This document shows positions 22,801-34,011 of a DNA stretch of 64,000 nucleotides, in pieces. Each line of letters begins with the position of its first letter. Position 1 is the first letter of the stretch. The notes beneath the pieces were generated by a model. The model had not been told where the DNA came from. It saw nothing but the letters and a program-made list of their open reading frames with translations, and made no database searches. The stretch comes from Sordariomycetes sp. S80-01Y (Eukaryota > Ascomycota > Sordariomycetes), in NCBI GenBank assembly GCA_037042185.1, contig JAXQJY010000032.1, positions 1,054,001-1,118,000 on the forward strand, in the 5' to 3' direction. Both the position numbers and the translations under genes were made by a program.

Positions 22801-24410
22801 TTACTTCAGCAGGCCTCCTGGATCCTTCAGCTCGGGATTCGGCTTCCCGTGCATGTTATAGCCTTGCTCGTGTTGAGACTGGGGTATGGTATGTAGTTCG
22901 GTGCCATTGGTGTGTTTGGCTCGAGTGGAGGATGAGGGCGTCTTAGGTCCGAGCAGTCCGCCTAAATCCTGAAGCAGGGCGCTCGAACCGCGTCGGAAGC
23001 CACCTGAGCTAGCTGGCAGTGAAGGCGATGGTTGAACGTGGGAGTAGACGTGTGACAAGCCCGGCTCTGCACTGGAGGAGTGGCTCTCCCGGCGGAAGCT
23101 TCCACTGCTTGTTCCGGCAGATTCCTCTAACAGGCCCCCGACGTCGAAGAAGGAGACCCTTCTTGGTGTCACAAGGGATCCCTTCCTCTCGGACAGATCC
23201 TTGGAAAGGAGCGAGTCGTCGCTTCTCTCAGCGCCACTTCGTTGCCGCTCAGGGAACTGCCAGCGCGCAATATCATCTCCTAATGACTTGGCGACAGGCG
23301 CCGGCTGTGCATCGGAACTGCTCTGGTTCTGAAGTTCAGGATCGATCGTCATGCCAACATCCCTCACGAGATCCTCATCGCTGCCCCAATGGCGGTGCAG
23401 TGTCGGCCGGCGCATCGCGCTGCTTCGGTCGAAAGACTCAGCCACGGAAGCACGACGGAATTTCTGCTTCTTGATGCCTCGATCACGGACAAAAGAGCCC
23501 AGAACGAGAGCGTTCGCAGCTGTCGTAGCGAACAGCAATTCTACCGAGGCAAGTAACGACCGGTACTGTTGCCTGCCATGACTCCTCATCACATGAGGAA
23601 CTCGGTAAAGGGTGACACCGACGACGCCCAAGCTCAGCGAGAACAGCAGAGTCAGCTGGAACTTGCGCTTGATGGTCATCCCGCTCCGTAAAATGATGGG
23701 GATCGGAAAGAAGACAAGCAGCAAGTCCGTCACGATGTTGCAGACAGCCATCGTGAGCAGCTGGACGTATCCTTGACGACATTGACCTCCAGGGTCTGGA
23801 CTCAACTGCCAATAGTGATTGAATGGCTGGCATTCGGCCAAATCACTGATCACAACAGCGCAGAATGTGATGATGAGGATCCATCGGATGACGATTAGAG
23901 TCGTTTGATAGGAGCGCTCCCAGGTCACGCCAGTGAGCCGGCGGAAAAACTCGAGGATGGTGTTCTTGAGGATCCATAGCCTGTCAATGTGTCAGTCATG
24001 CGGTCACAACATTGCCTTCGACGAGAGAATCTCTCTTAATGCGCCGATGGGCAACACCAAGGACAAATCACATACGTTGCTGCATAGAGTATCCGACTGA
24101 GAAGCACCAATCCGCTTGCAATTCTTCTGTGCCTGGCTTCCGCTTCAGTCATGGTCAGGCTATCCATGTTGATGTTGTTGGTGCCGTGTAGCAGAATGTA
24201 GTGGACGCATCCCATGCGCAGAAACATGGGGATTAGAGTAAGGGCGGCCATTCGGTCTTCAAGGAACAATCGTTCGGTTCGTATAAATCGGCCGGTAACC
24301 CGCAGCAGGATGATGCAGGTGCAGAGCGAAGTCACCCACCAGCACACGAGCAAGGTGGGCTTATCGTACCGGAACTCGCGAAAGTCGGGGGGATCTGAGT
24401 AAAGTGCCAT
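22801..24410 (-). CDS. PTH11-like / rhodopsin-fold integral membrane protein
   Basis: Multi-pass plasma-membrane protein of the fungal SAT4/PTH11-like class, a group with candidate GPCRs in surface and nutrient sensing. Exons 24410-24076 and 23980-22801 (intron 95 bp) give 504 residues. About seven hydrophobic segments fill the first 300 residues, including LLVCWWVTSLCTCIILLRV, IRWILIITFCAVVISDLAEC and LLTMAVCNIVTDLLLVFFP. The class signature region CQPFNHYW is present. The last 200 residues are a hydrophilic Ser/Pro-rich tail, probably cytoplasmic. Three GGLL repeats (FDVGGLLEE, DLGGLLGPK, DPGGLLK) occur in the tail. No CFEM cysteine domain is visible at the N-terminus. The ligand is unknown. 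Confidence 0.85.
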
Positions 24411-27400
24411 GACGGCGACTCGTGCCCACGCCCGTCGACCTCCTCAGAGGACTCGACGAGCGAGGATATGTCGGGTAATGCGATATTACGTCGCAATGGC
24501 GCGCGGTGGCTGTCGTTATCGTGGCCCGCAAGGCCGTATGTGTCGTTGCCGTGATCTCGAGTCGACAAATGTCCTCAGAGATGCATCAGGCGGCGGTATA
24601 CTTCGTAATGAAGGAAGAATATGGAGAGGCATGGACGTCGGTTGCGATTCGGCGAGAGCATGAATTCGGGCCAGAGAGCAGATCGGGGTCGGGAGGGTGG
24701 TTCCAGCGTCCTAACGGGCCGATGATGACGTTGTTTAGTAATTGAGTGTTGGATGTTGACAGAGGCAGCCAGTCGTGGTTGGAGTAACAGTCGTAGAGGA
24801 CGATGATTCAATATCAAGCGAAAAGTACTGCTGCTGGTATAGGCGTGTTTTGTCGGGGCGAGGAGACTGTGGCAGAGGACGAGACGATGGTGGGTGATAG
24901 AGGAAGCGGGAGCGGAACAGCGTCTCTCTTGTGTGCCAGTGGACTCGGTGGTGGCTGCTGGTTGCAGGTACCAAGTACCATGTACCCCCCGTCGTATCAG
25001 TGGAGGCGTGGGCACACGACACCAGTGGCAGTGATGGGGCCAAGCCAGCGTCGCAACTTGCGTTCGTCGTGCAGATTAGACGCGATAAAGCCCTGTCTTT
25101 GCAACGACCTCCAGGAGGGGGCCAAGCACCTCCGGAGCACCTTTGTGCGTGCTCCAGAATGCAGTGTTGGCGCTAATGGCCTGGGCGAGACAGTTGATCG
25201 CTGTTGCTGTTGATGATTGTCAGTCTTCTTAAGGTCGCTGAGACCCGGTCTCTCCAGGTGTCGAATCGCCCCAGAAAGCCCCAGTAGGCGATGACTGACA
25301 GATATCGAATCCGCAATAACAGCGCCGTGATTCGCGGGTTATCAGTGCAAGCAGTGACCGCCTGCTGAACCCAAGCCGTCGACATTCCAGGCCCGCGGAA
25401 GCCTCTCACGGCTCGTGCCAGCTGTCCGAGAGTGTCTCGGGCTCGATCTCAGATCGCCTCTGCGCCCTCAAATCAAACGAGGCGGCGCTATTGACCTGAG
25501 GAATGCGTTATCAGCTGCCTGCGATTCGGGCTTCTGATGAGTTGGAAAGGCCTCGAACCGAGCCAACCGACCGCCAGACTCGACCCTCGAGGCTTGACAG
25601 AGGACCCCTGCGAGAAACGCGCTGATTGGTGCCCAATCTCAGCAGAGCCAGGGATGTGCAAATGGCTCGCAGAAGAAGATACTGAGGGCCTGGTCTGTGC
25701 GCCCCCGGTCCTAACGTCTTTTTCCCAGCCTGTTGGTGAAGGGGCTCCAGTTATGATAAGGGTTGCGATTCATGGGCGGAGGAGGCCGAATTGGTCGACA
25801 AGTGGCTGGACCGTTGGCTGGACCGTTGACTGGCACTCCTGGGGCCTGAAGGAAGCCGCCGGATCTTCTGTATCTGGCTCGACGACCAAGTCGTCAGTTG
25901 CTCACGCTCGCCCCGCGCGGTAAAGGGCCCCGAACATGCGCTGATCACCGCTCTGCCATATACAGGCGGCCGACTGGCGTGCAGCCAGCTGCTGGGCATT
26001 GGCCAAGGCAGACGAGTGATAGTGACACGGAAGCCATACCGTCGCAAAAACCAGGAATCACGGACTAAAAGCCACAGAACAGAACAGCACAGCACATCGA
26101 CTGGGCGCCAGACCGGCGCCCACCCAATGGCCGTTTCCGTACTCCGTACTCTGTAAGGGTCTTTGCGCTGGGGGTCCAGTTCTCAGACTGGGGACGGGCT
26201 GCGGCTAGCGGGGGTAGACCGTTAGTCGGTACCGGGAGCAGATGCACTGCAGCGATACAGCTGTGCGCCCCGAGGTCGAATTGATGAGATGCAGTCGCAA
26301 TAGCGTGCGGACAATTGCGGTCGCCGTGCCTGTCAGGGGCGACGACAGCTGCTCTGGCTGAAGCAATCAGCAACATGGCGCGAGCTTGAAGCACATGCCC
26401 GTCATGTCCAGCCCATCTGCTGTCCAACAATGGAACCCCCACCACGGATAAGGTCAGGTACGAGGACAGTGACGCTCCATGTCGTGTCCAGCCACCTCAC
26501 TTCCAAACACACTCCATAATTACTCCTCACTCTCAGCATCTCTCACCGTTTCTTCGCATCCTTTCCGAGTGTGTCAGCCGCCTTCTCCAAGGCTGATCCC
26601 GGTGTCGCTCCCATCCAAATCCAACGTTGCGGACCGGCACTGCGCAGGCTGGAGTCGAGTCGCCGAAGTGTCACGCGACACCAGGCAGCCCTTTAAACAA
26701 GCCTTCTCAGTGGCTTGGTCTTTTCTTGGCCCTGGATGCAGCAACTCGTCTAAACACCATGTCTCATTCGCCAGCCGCGGAGGCCAGCAAGGATCTGGTT
26801 CCTCAGCTCAGGCAGTTATCACGACAAGTTGCATGTCAGCTTTAAGCACTCCCTTTCACACTGTCGAGAAAGCCCAATGCTTGAGTTGAGCCAAGGATCT
26901 AAGCTGAGTCGTACGTGACAGAAGCATGATTTTGAGACGACAGCATGCACCGCGAGCGACATCTCCCTTCCCACTGCTGGATCAGCAGTGATTCCTTCTG
27001 CGAGGATCAACGCGGCGGTGTAGAGCCCGTTGGGCGCTTCCAGCCCTAGGAATCTCTTTAAGCGCTATCTTGAGCTTCTCAGCCTCATCTCACCTGATAG
27101 CGTCGCGCGTCGGGGTCTCGAGCTCAAGAGCCGCTTGCCGACCTCGACACCATCAACGGCATCAAGATCCGGCCGTCACCCGGCACCGTCGCCGACCAAC
27201 ATGTCACGTCAATTCTGCCTCCGGAGCTTCCTACGAACAGCAAGTCGCAGAGTTGCAGCGAGCTCTGGAATCCCAAAAGGCCCCTGACACCACACGTCGA
27301 TCGTGTCAGTCTGCATCCTGGTGGCCTGCCGCACTCGCATGCAAGGACTTCCTCTCAATCGCCTCCCCCACGCCGCACGATGGGGGTTTACTGCAGCGCT

Positions 27401-28504
27401 GAAGCTGACTTGGAACTTGACAGTTGGCGACGCCGCCACGATCCCCGTCACCACACGCCGGAGAAGCGTGCCAGAAGCACGGCAGGGGCCACGCCTCCTG
27501 ATCTCGTAGTGTAGGGCCGATGTTGTCGAGAGCATCAGCTTTATCGCCACGAACATGCCCAGTCATTCCGAAGCTTACGCTTGGCGTTGACAGTCCACCG
27601 TACCCCTCCGTCCCAGTGACCGCGTACAATCGGGGCGGCATGAGCCACAACTGTAGAGAGATAATTGCAGGAGCTTCATTTCTGAGTTCAGCTAGCGGCT
27701 TCTGTTGGAGAACGTCGAACAATCCCCCATCGCTGCAGACTCCTGACGGGCGTCAAGCTTCCACCAGCTGTGAACCGGCCTTCCTATTCTGTACGTCCTA
27801 GGATCGTTAGGTCAGCCACACAACGTGTTGGCGAAGATCACGCATGGAACTACCCGCCACTGACGAGACCGCCACGTGAGACGTCACGCTGTGATGGTTG
27901 AGGTATTATTCTTCCTCTACTCATTGCGACATCATGCCCAGAAGTACTAGTGAAGCCAAGACACGGCTTGCGCAGCCTCTCCAGCAATACCAATTACTTC
28001 GCACGAGCATGAAGAGTCTGACCGGGCCGCATTGAGCTGCGTACTGCCCGAGGCCGTTGCCGTAGCCATCGGTCCGTCAACGGCGGCTGCGGTGGGTTGA
28101 TCTCCCTTCCCCGCAGAAGACCCTGATCATCTATCTGCACTCCTGACCCGAGCTAAAGGTGCCGGAGTGTATCATTTATCTGGACGAGAAGATGTTTTTC
28201 TTTGTCATGAGAACTGGTCTGGGGGGCATTTGGGCGTGCTGATTCCGAGGACGCCCGCATCCGCTTACCGAGAGGGGAAGCCCATCTCGGGGAGTCGTGG
28301 CATCGCCAGCCACCTCACATGCGGCCTCGGCCATTGACGGGAGCAGGGTAAGGGGTGGTATATTCCTGGGTCTTAAGCACCTCTAGTGACGTCGCTTTGA
28401 AATTGAACAATGCTTGAACCTCTGGAGATAGTGTGCCACAAGCTAGAAAAGTTTTCAATCTTTGATGGCCGCATCTTAGTACCTGCCACAGCAGGAAAGG
28501 GGGC
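24411..28504. other. 4.1 kb gene-poor region
   Basis: No convincing gene. Many overlapping short frames occur on both strands without domain character. Small features are a 13-bp direct duplication near 25803-25830 (GGCTGGACCGTT twice), a perfect hairpin at 26103-26121, and a + strand stretch near 27230-27290 that would read as a short coiled coil (YEQQVAELQRALESQ) but lacks a supportable start or splice pattern. Confidence 0.45.
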
Positions 28505-31500
28505 TCAGTCCAACTTCAGCTCTCTGACGGCACTTTGCATCACCTCCTTCTTTGCGTCTCCCCAGTCCACGCCGAGCAACCTCTCTGCATCCCCTTCTTT
28601 GTCTGCTACCAGACCCCAAAGTTCGTCTACAACCATGACCCTGACCTTGGGCCAGGGGTGAAACAGCAGCGCCCCGAGTCTCTTCTTCGCCTCCTTGACA
28701 CCGTCCGCTGCACTCCCCGCACCCCCCATGCTGGCGATCCCACCGTAGACGCGTACACAGGCCTCGATCTTCCTCACGTTGCCGGTTTTGTAGCACGCCT
28801 TCTGCGTGTACAAGCAGAGGGCCTTGAAGTTGACCCCCAGGTTGGAATGAAAGAGGCCGACGTGGAACAGGAACGCAATGATTTCGAGCGTGGGGACGAG
28901 GACCCGGTCGTTCCCCTGGTTGGACTTGAGGTTGGCGATCAGCCCCTGAATTACGGCGTCGAGGCCCGATGCGGTGCTGCAGAAATCGGTCAGCGCGGCG
29001 CGACTGGCGATGACGAGGTCCTCGTTGCCGGTGTCTGCCGATGTGACGTATCCCGAAAGGAGCTCCGAGTTCCATAAGCCGTGGTTGAAGCTCCTGTTCT
29101 TGATGACGATGGGGTGCAGGTCGTCGCCGGAGATGTGGTCGAGGAGGCTGGCGAAGTACTCTTGGGATGAGAAGGTCATGCCTTGGAATCGATTGGCATG
29201 TCTGCAACATGTTAGCAAGGTCGAAGAATCAGATTATGGAAACACTCACTCTGCAGTGCTACAAAGAGCCAAAGCAAGCTGGGCTTCCGTCCTGACCCTA
29301 TCGAGCTTCTCGGCAGATAGTCTCAGAACGCTGTACACGAGGCGTTTGACGGATGCGTCGAGGTCCTCATCCACAGCATCAGCTCCAGGAAGACGCTTCC
29401 AAAGCACCCTGACAGCCCGCAAAGCTTGAACGCGAACATGAGAGCCTACATCTCCTCTTGCTGTCGTTGTATAATCGTTCAGACCATCGCGGATCAGCTC
29501 AAGGAAAACCAAAGGGTTGTCCTGCAAGATTTGGCTGCGTGTTAGAGCTTGGAGGATAGATACTCTCGTCTCGACGTCGGGATCTTCGGCCCATCTTCCA
29601 AGTAGCGCGTCGCACACAATGTCATCGCGAGAGCTCAGAGTTGGTACGAGTGGCTGTGCCATCGCCAATGTGTAAAAGTAGCTTCCTCCCTGCGCGGCTG
29701 TGCGACTCAGGGGTTTGTGTTTTACCGTATCAGCCCACTTCTTCATGATGTCCGTCCTCACATCCGAAGTAGAGAACAGAAGAAGTGTTAGAGCGGCTAG
29801 GGAAGCTGGCTCGACCGCCTCGGGCTCCGTACGCGCCAGCCATAAGGGGATGATGTCTTCCATTATCGATAGGAGCTTCAGGACTGCGGGAGACCGCGTG
29901 TCTGAGGAGTCAAGGACCGAGACCAACTCCACGTAACTTCCGGACGAAATGAGCTGATCCATCGTGCTGAGCCGTCTTTCTTGAGCCTGGTCCTGGTGGG
30001 ATATCTGAAGAATGGGAATCAGCGCCACAACCAGTCGGCTGGCGGCCTCGGTGATGAGCTCTGGCTTGCGGTAGACAGTAGCTCTGCAGTCTTCAAGGAT
30101 GTCAGAGACGGCTGACAGAATGTTACCGACAAGTTGAGAAATCCCTTCGTCTTCAAGGTTCGATCCTTTGGAGATCACTGGGACTTCCTCAAGGATGGCC
30201 GCAAAGCAGAGCAGCAGTCCATGCCGTTCCTCGACCTGCCGCTTGGCCAACCCCTTGAGACGCCCCGACAGCAGATCGACCAAAGAACCTAGCTTTGAGA
30301 GGTGATGAACTGATTCAGATTTCATCAGCTCGGTGACAAGTACGCCGTAAGCCCCGCCAGCATGCCTCCTTGAATCTGCATCCGGGTCACCAACACCCCT
30401 CCATCCCAGCAAACCCTCATTGATGGCATCGCCATACTGGCCATCTAAACGTGTCACGCCAAGGGCGACGTCTTTCATCGCCCTTGAACGGCGCGCAACG
30501 TCATGATAGTCTACGGTCTGCACCACCCAGATTCCCTTCTCAACGGTATCAGGGTGTCGGCCGATGAGCTCTTGAAGCGCCGCGGAGGAGCCGCGACGAA
30601 TATTTCCTGCTGGGTCTAGACAGCCGGTGGTGACGAGCTCCGTGGCCAAGACTTGAAGGATGGATGAGGAAGAAGGGTGGGACTTGGCTGCGTAGACGGA
30701 GGTTGTGCTCACGGCGAGGAGCTCCGCCGTCGTGTAGCGGCGGGCGAGAGCCCAGACGCCGAAGCAGGCAGCATCGCGGACGTTGGCGCCCACACTTGTC
30801 CCCGACGTTCCGCGCTGTTCGAACGAAAGACCTAATAGCAAAGCGTGTATGATGTCCGAGAGCTGTTCTGCGGGCGGCGAGCGGCGGTAGAGCAGGTGGG
30901 ATAGTGTTAGGATCAAACCATGCCATTCAAGATGGTCAACAGCTGAGAGATCCCGCAAGGGTTTGGCCTCAAGGGCCTTCTTCCAGAGCACATTGCGGTT
31001 GAGCGATTCTAAGACGGCTTCGACGACTTGAGACGCCATGTCTGGACCCAGCTTGAGGGTAACGATGCTCAAGGATTTACTCGCCGCAAGCCGAACCGGT
31101 GTGTCGTTGTCAGCGAGACTTTCGAGGAGGTATCCGATGGCCGTCTCCGTCATCTCAGTACTTTCCATATCTTGCTTCCCCTGCCGGAGTAGGGAGACGA
31201 TGACAGAGCGGATGACTTTGATGATCATCTTCCTCGCCAATGCGAAGGAAGTAATTGACTTCGACCCTTCATCACCCCCAGCAGAGATTCCATGGACGAC
31301 ATCGAAAATGGGCTGTAAGAACATGTTCATGTCCGATGTATCGGCCGCTGACCTCAACATACCCGCCAGAAAGGACAGTATTCCGAGATAGTAGTACGTC
31401 GCCTCTGGAGGTACTCCCTCTTTGGGTCGCAGAGCTGAGATTGACCACTGGACAAGGCTACTCAACAGGCCTAGCTGCTGCATATCCCTCCGCATGGCCA

Positions 31501-32272
31501 TTCTCACGAGCAGTGCTTTCGCTCCATCCCTCTCTTTTCCAGGCGAAGACAGATGTCGGATAGCTAAAGGAATCACCCTCACAGCGATCCCCGGCAAACC
31601 ATCCGGTAGTACCAACCCCGGTACAGCCGTTGTCTTCACATCTTCCAGATCGAGCGATGATACAGTCGAGAGGTCAAATGGCGCCAGCATGAGATGGCTC
31701 AACCACAGTAGCACCACGTACCGTTGCTCCCACGACCAAGCCGCGCCGTTGGCGGGGTCCCTAGCCTCAGCCTCTTCCACAGCAGACAGCAATACCTCGA
31801 GGTATTTCGTCTCCACATTCAGAAAGTGAACCACGACCTTCTCGCCGCGGATTTTGCAGATTGTGTATAATATCTTGCAAATCGCATAGTCCGCCGAGAC
31901 AAGGTGTTTCGCCTGTTCCTCGCGACCCTTTACGCCGGTGTGTCGTTTCGATTGCGTGACGAAGTCAAGATAGGCTTGAGACAGATAGGGGATCCATTTT
32001 GGCAGGTGGGGATCCAACAATTGCGGAAGCTCTTGGAAGGGATCCAGACACTATGCGAGGTCAGCTCAGATCTTGGGGAGAGAAGAACGGCCGAGACTTG
32101 CGGTGCTGGTGGCCCAGATCAGCTCTCTCGCCCTCACGCGTGATCGAGTTTTCACCACCCCATTCCGATCTTTCTTGGTCAGGAAGGAAGGAAGAAACTC
32201 ATCAAAGTCTCGAATCAAATCAGCGGATATCTTCTGGAGCTTGATGTCGAAATCAGCCTCGGGAGCGTCCAT
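28505..32272 (-). CDS. TBCD: Tubulin-folding cofactor D
   Basis: HEAT/ARM-repeat chaperone that holds beta-tubulin and joins cofactors E and C in alpha/beta-tubulin dimer assembly (Alf/Cin pathway; Cin1 in yeast). Exons 32272-32138, 32050-29250 and 29201-28505 give 1210 residues, the usual size. The N-terminus begins MDAPEADFDIKLQKISADL; across intron 1 it joins to CLDPFQELPQLLDPHLPKW, the family's LLDPHL motif. Intron 1 (32051-32137) was placed at the GTGAGG donor because only that choice keeps phase. Other conserved blocks are LWLSHLMLAPFDL, VRDAACFGVWALARRY, LATELVTTGCLDPAGNIRRG and VDYHDVARR. The C-terminal domain carries GNDRVLVPTLEII. Tandem downstream of the GH76 gene on the same strand. 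Confidence 0.93.
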
Positions 32273-32808
32273 GACTTAGTCCAGACAATGGGCAGGTGGG
32301 TGAGAGACAATTCACCGCCAGGTATCCAGATGAAGGGCTGAGTGATTCGGGAACAGCCCGGCGGATCTCAAGACCAAAAAGCTTTTGGATTTTCGATGTC
32401 GGGCTCAGGTGTCCTTGGATGGAGCCTGAGTTGAGCTTCTCGAGAGCCGAGCAGATGACGGTGTTTTGGAGCTGCTGGAGCCTAGAAGACGTTGTTGGGG
32501 TACAGTGCAGTACTAGGCACCACGCATCTGGGCACTGTGCACGGAAGCCCACATGGAACTACCTTGACGAAGCAATATGAAGAACACGGACATTTTATGT
32601 CTGAATCTCATTTGCATGTTCGTTAACCATGACGCAGGGAGTGGAATTTCGCCCTCAAATATCGATTTTGGAACAAAGAGAGACGAAGTGCATTATCCTC
32701 TGAAGGTTTGGCAAGACTCTATAAAACCCCCGTCCATTGACTACCATCGCTAAATCTACCGAAACTCCAGTCCCGCCCGTCATAAATTCGTAACGTTGAG
32801 ACCTGAGA
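32273..32808. other. Intergenic region between GH76 and TBCD
   Basis: 536 bp containing the 3' end of the GH76 transcript and the TBCD promoter. No gene recognised. Confidence 0.5.
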
Positions 32809-34011
32809 CTAGGCCTTCGAAACCGCAATCGCAGCAACAATCACGTCCAGCGCGCAGCTCTGCGAGGCGCCCGACGCCACGACAAACGGCCCGTTCCAGG
32901 CGACGCCCAGCATGTTGCGGTCGTTGCGGTTATTAGCCCAGATGACATCCGCGTTCTTGATGATGAAGTCCCGGTACAGGTCGCGCGGCGCCGCGTCGTG
33001 CAGATAGCGCAGGTTGCGCACGAAGATGCCCTTGAACTGCTGTCCGTCGCGTCCGCAGTTGCCTCCCCGCAGCTCGCAGTTGTCCGTCTCGACGAGCACG
33101 CCGGCTTCGTTGGACAGGTGCTTGATGGCTGCCTTGGCGATGGCGTGCGCCTCTTTCAGCAGGTTCTTGTTGCCGGTGGCTTTGAAGAGCTCGGTCAGCC
33201 CCCCTAGGATGACGCCCTGGTTGTATGACCACGTCTGCAGGCCGTTGTTCTTGCATTGATCAGTGAGGCCGTCGTTTATAAGGTTGTCTTTGTTGATCAT
33301 GCCGCTGTTTTTGAACCATTGCCATTGATCCCTGGCGACCTTCAGGTACCTCTGTTTCTCGGGAGCTCGATTGGCCAAGGAAGCAGCAACGAACAGATAC
33401 AGCTCGTTCGTAATAGCATTGACGTACTTCCGCTCCTTATTCCAGTAGATTCCTCCATTGCACGGCCCTCCGAGGCCGGTCTGCATGTCCTCGAAAATCT
33501 GTACTGCGGAGTCAAGATACCGCTGCTCCCCTGTGACGTCGAATGTCCGGATGAGCGCAAGCGCCCACCAGCCCTCGTCGTCGTAAAAATCATTGATGAA
33601 GTCGTCGAAGCCTCTTTTGTCGAGAAAGCTGCGTTTTGCCATACACCCAGAGTTGTCGTCGATGCAGTATGATGACGTGACCATGCCATTGTCGTCCATG
33701 CTTTTGAGTGTCTGCACATTTTCTTTCTGCGCCTGAGTGAAGGTGTTGTACATGAAGCCGCCCACGTTGAGCGAGTTCCCATCGTTGAGTCGTAGGGCGG
33801 TGAAGTCGGCCAGGGTGGTGAGAACGTTGGCGCTATTCCACCACGCATCATCCCATATGCCGGTCTGGACATTATACCACTCGTCGTTCAGAGTCTCTAT
33901 CGCGCTCATGGCATTGTCCACATAGTCTTGCGTACTCGCGGCTTGTACTTGCTGGAACCAGTCGTTGACGATGCTAACCAAGGGGGCTGAAAGAGCCCAG
34001 CGGAGGCGCAT
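32809..34011 (-). CDS. Glycoside hydrolase family 76 (alpha-1,6-mannanase-like), probably secreted
   Basis: Member of GH76, endo-acting alpha-1,6-mannanases and related fungal wall transglycosidases (Dfg5/Dcw1 relatives). A single exon of 400 residues. The N-terminus is moderately hydrophobic (MRLRWALSAPLVSIV) and might be a weak signal peptide; a longer leader in an upstream exon cannot be excluded. The active-site signature DDEGWWALALIRTFD lies near residues 144-158, and its paired aspartates match the family catalytic pair. Other blocks are GIWDDAWWNSANVLTTLADF, CNGGIYWNKE, KNAITNELYLF-like VNAITNELYLFVAA, and WSYNQGVILGGLTEL. There is no GPI-type tail (ends VIVAAIAVSKA), unlike Dfg5, so an extracellular enzyme acting on mannan is more likely (inference). 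Confidence 0.9.
   Translation of the reverse strand: MRLRWALSAPLVSIVNDWFQQVQAASTQDYVDNAMSAIETLNDEWYNVQTGIWDDAWWNSANVLTTLADFTALRLNDGNSLNVGGFMYNTFTQAQKENVQTLKSMDDNGMVTSSYCIDDNSGCMAKRSFLDKRGFDDFINDFYDDEGWWALALIRTFDVTGEQRYLDSAVQIFEDMQTGLGGPCNGGIYWNKERKYVNAITNELYLFVAASLANRAPEKQRYLKVARDQWQWFKNSGMINKDNLINDGLTDQCKNNGLQTWSYNQGVILGGLTELFKATGNKNLLKEAHAIAKAAIKHLSNEAGVLVETDNCELRGGNCGRDGQQFKGIFVRNLRYLHDAAPRDLYRDFIIKNADVIWANNRNDRNMLGVAWNGPFVVASGASQSCALDVIVAAIAVSKA

Noticed and set aside
26761-27300. Possible small + strand gene starting MSHSPAAEASKD with a later coiled-coil stretch
   Set aside because: No donor/acceptor combination joined the pieces in frame with a plausible protein.
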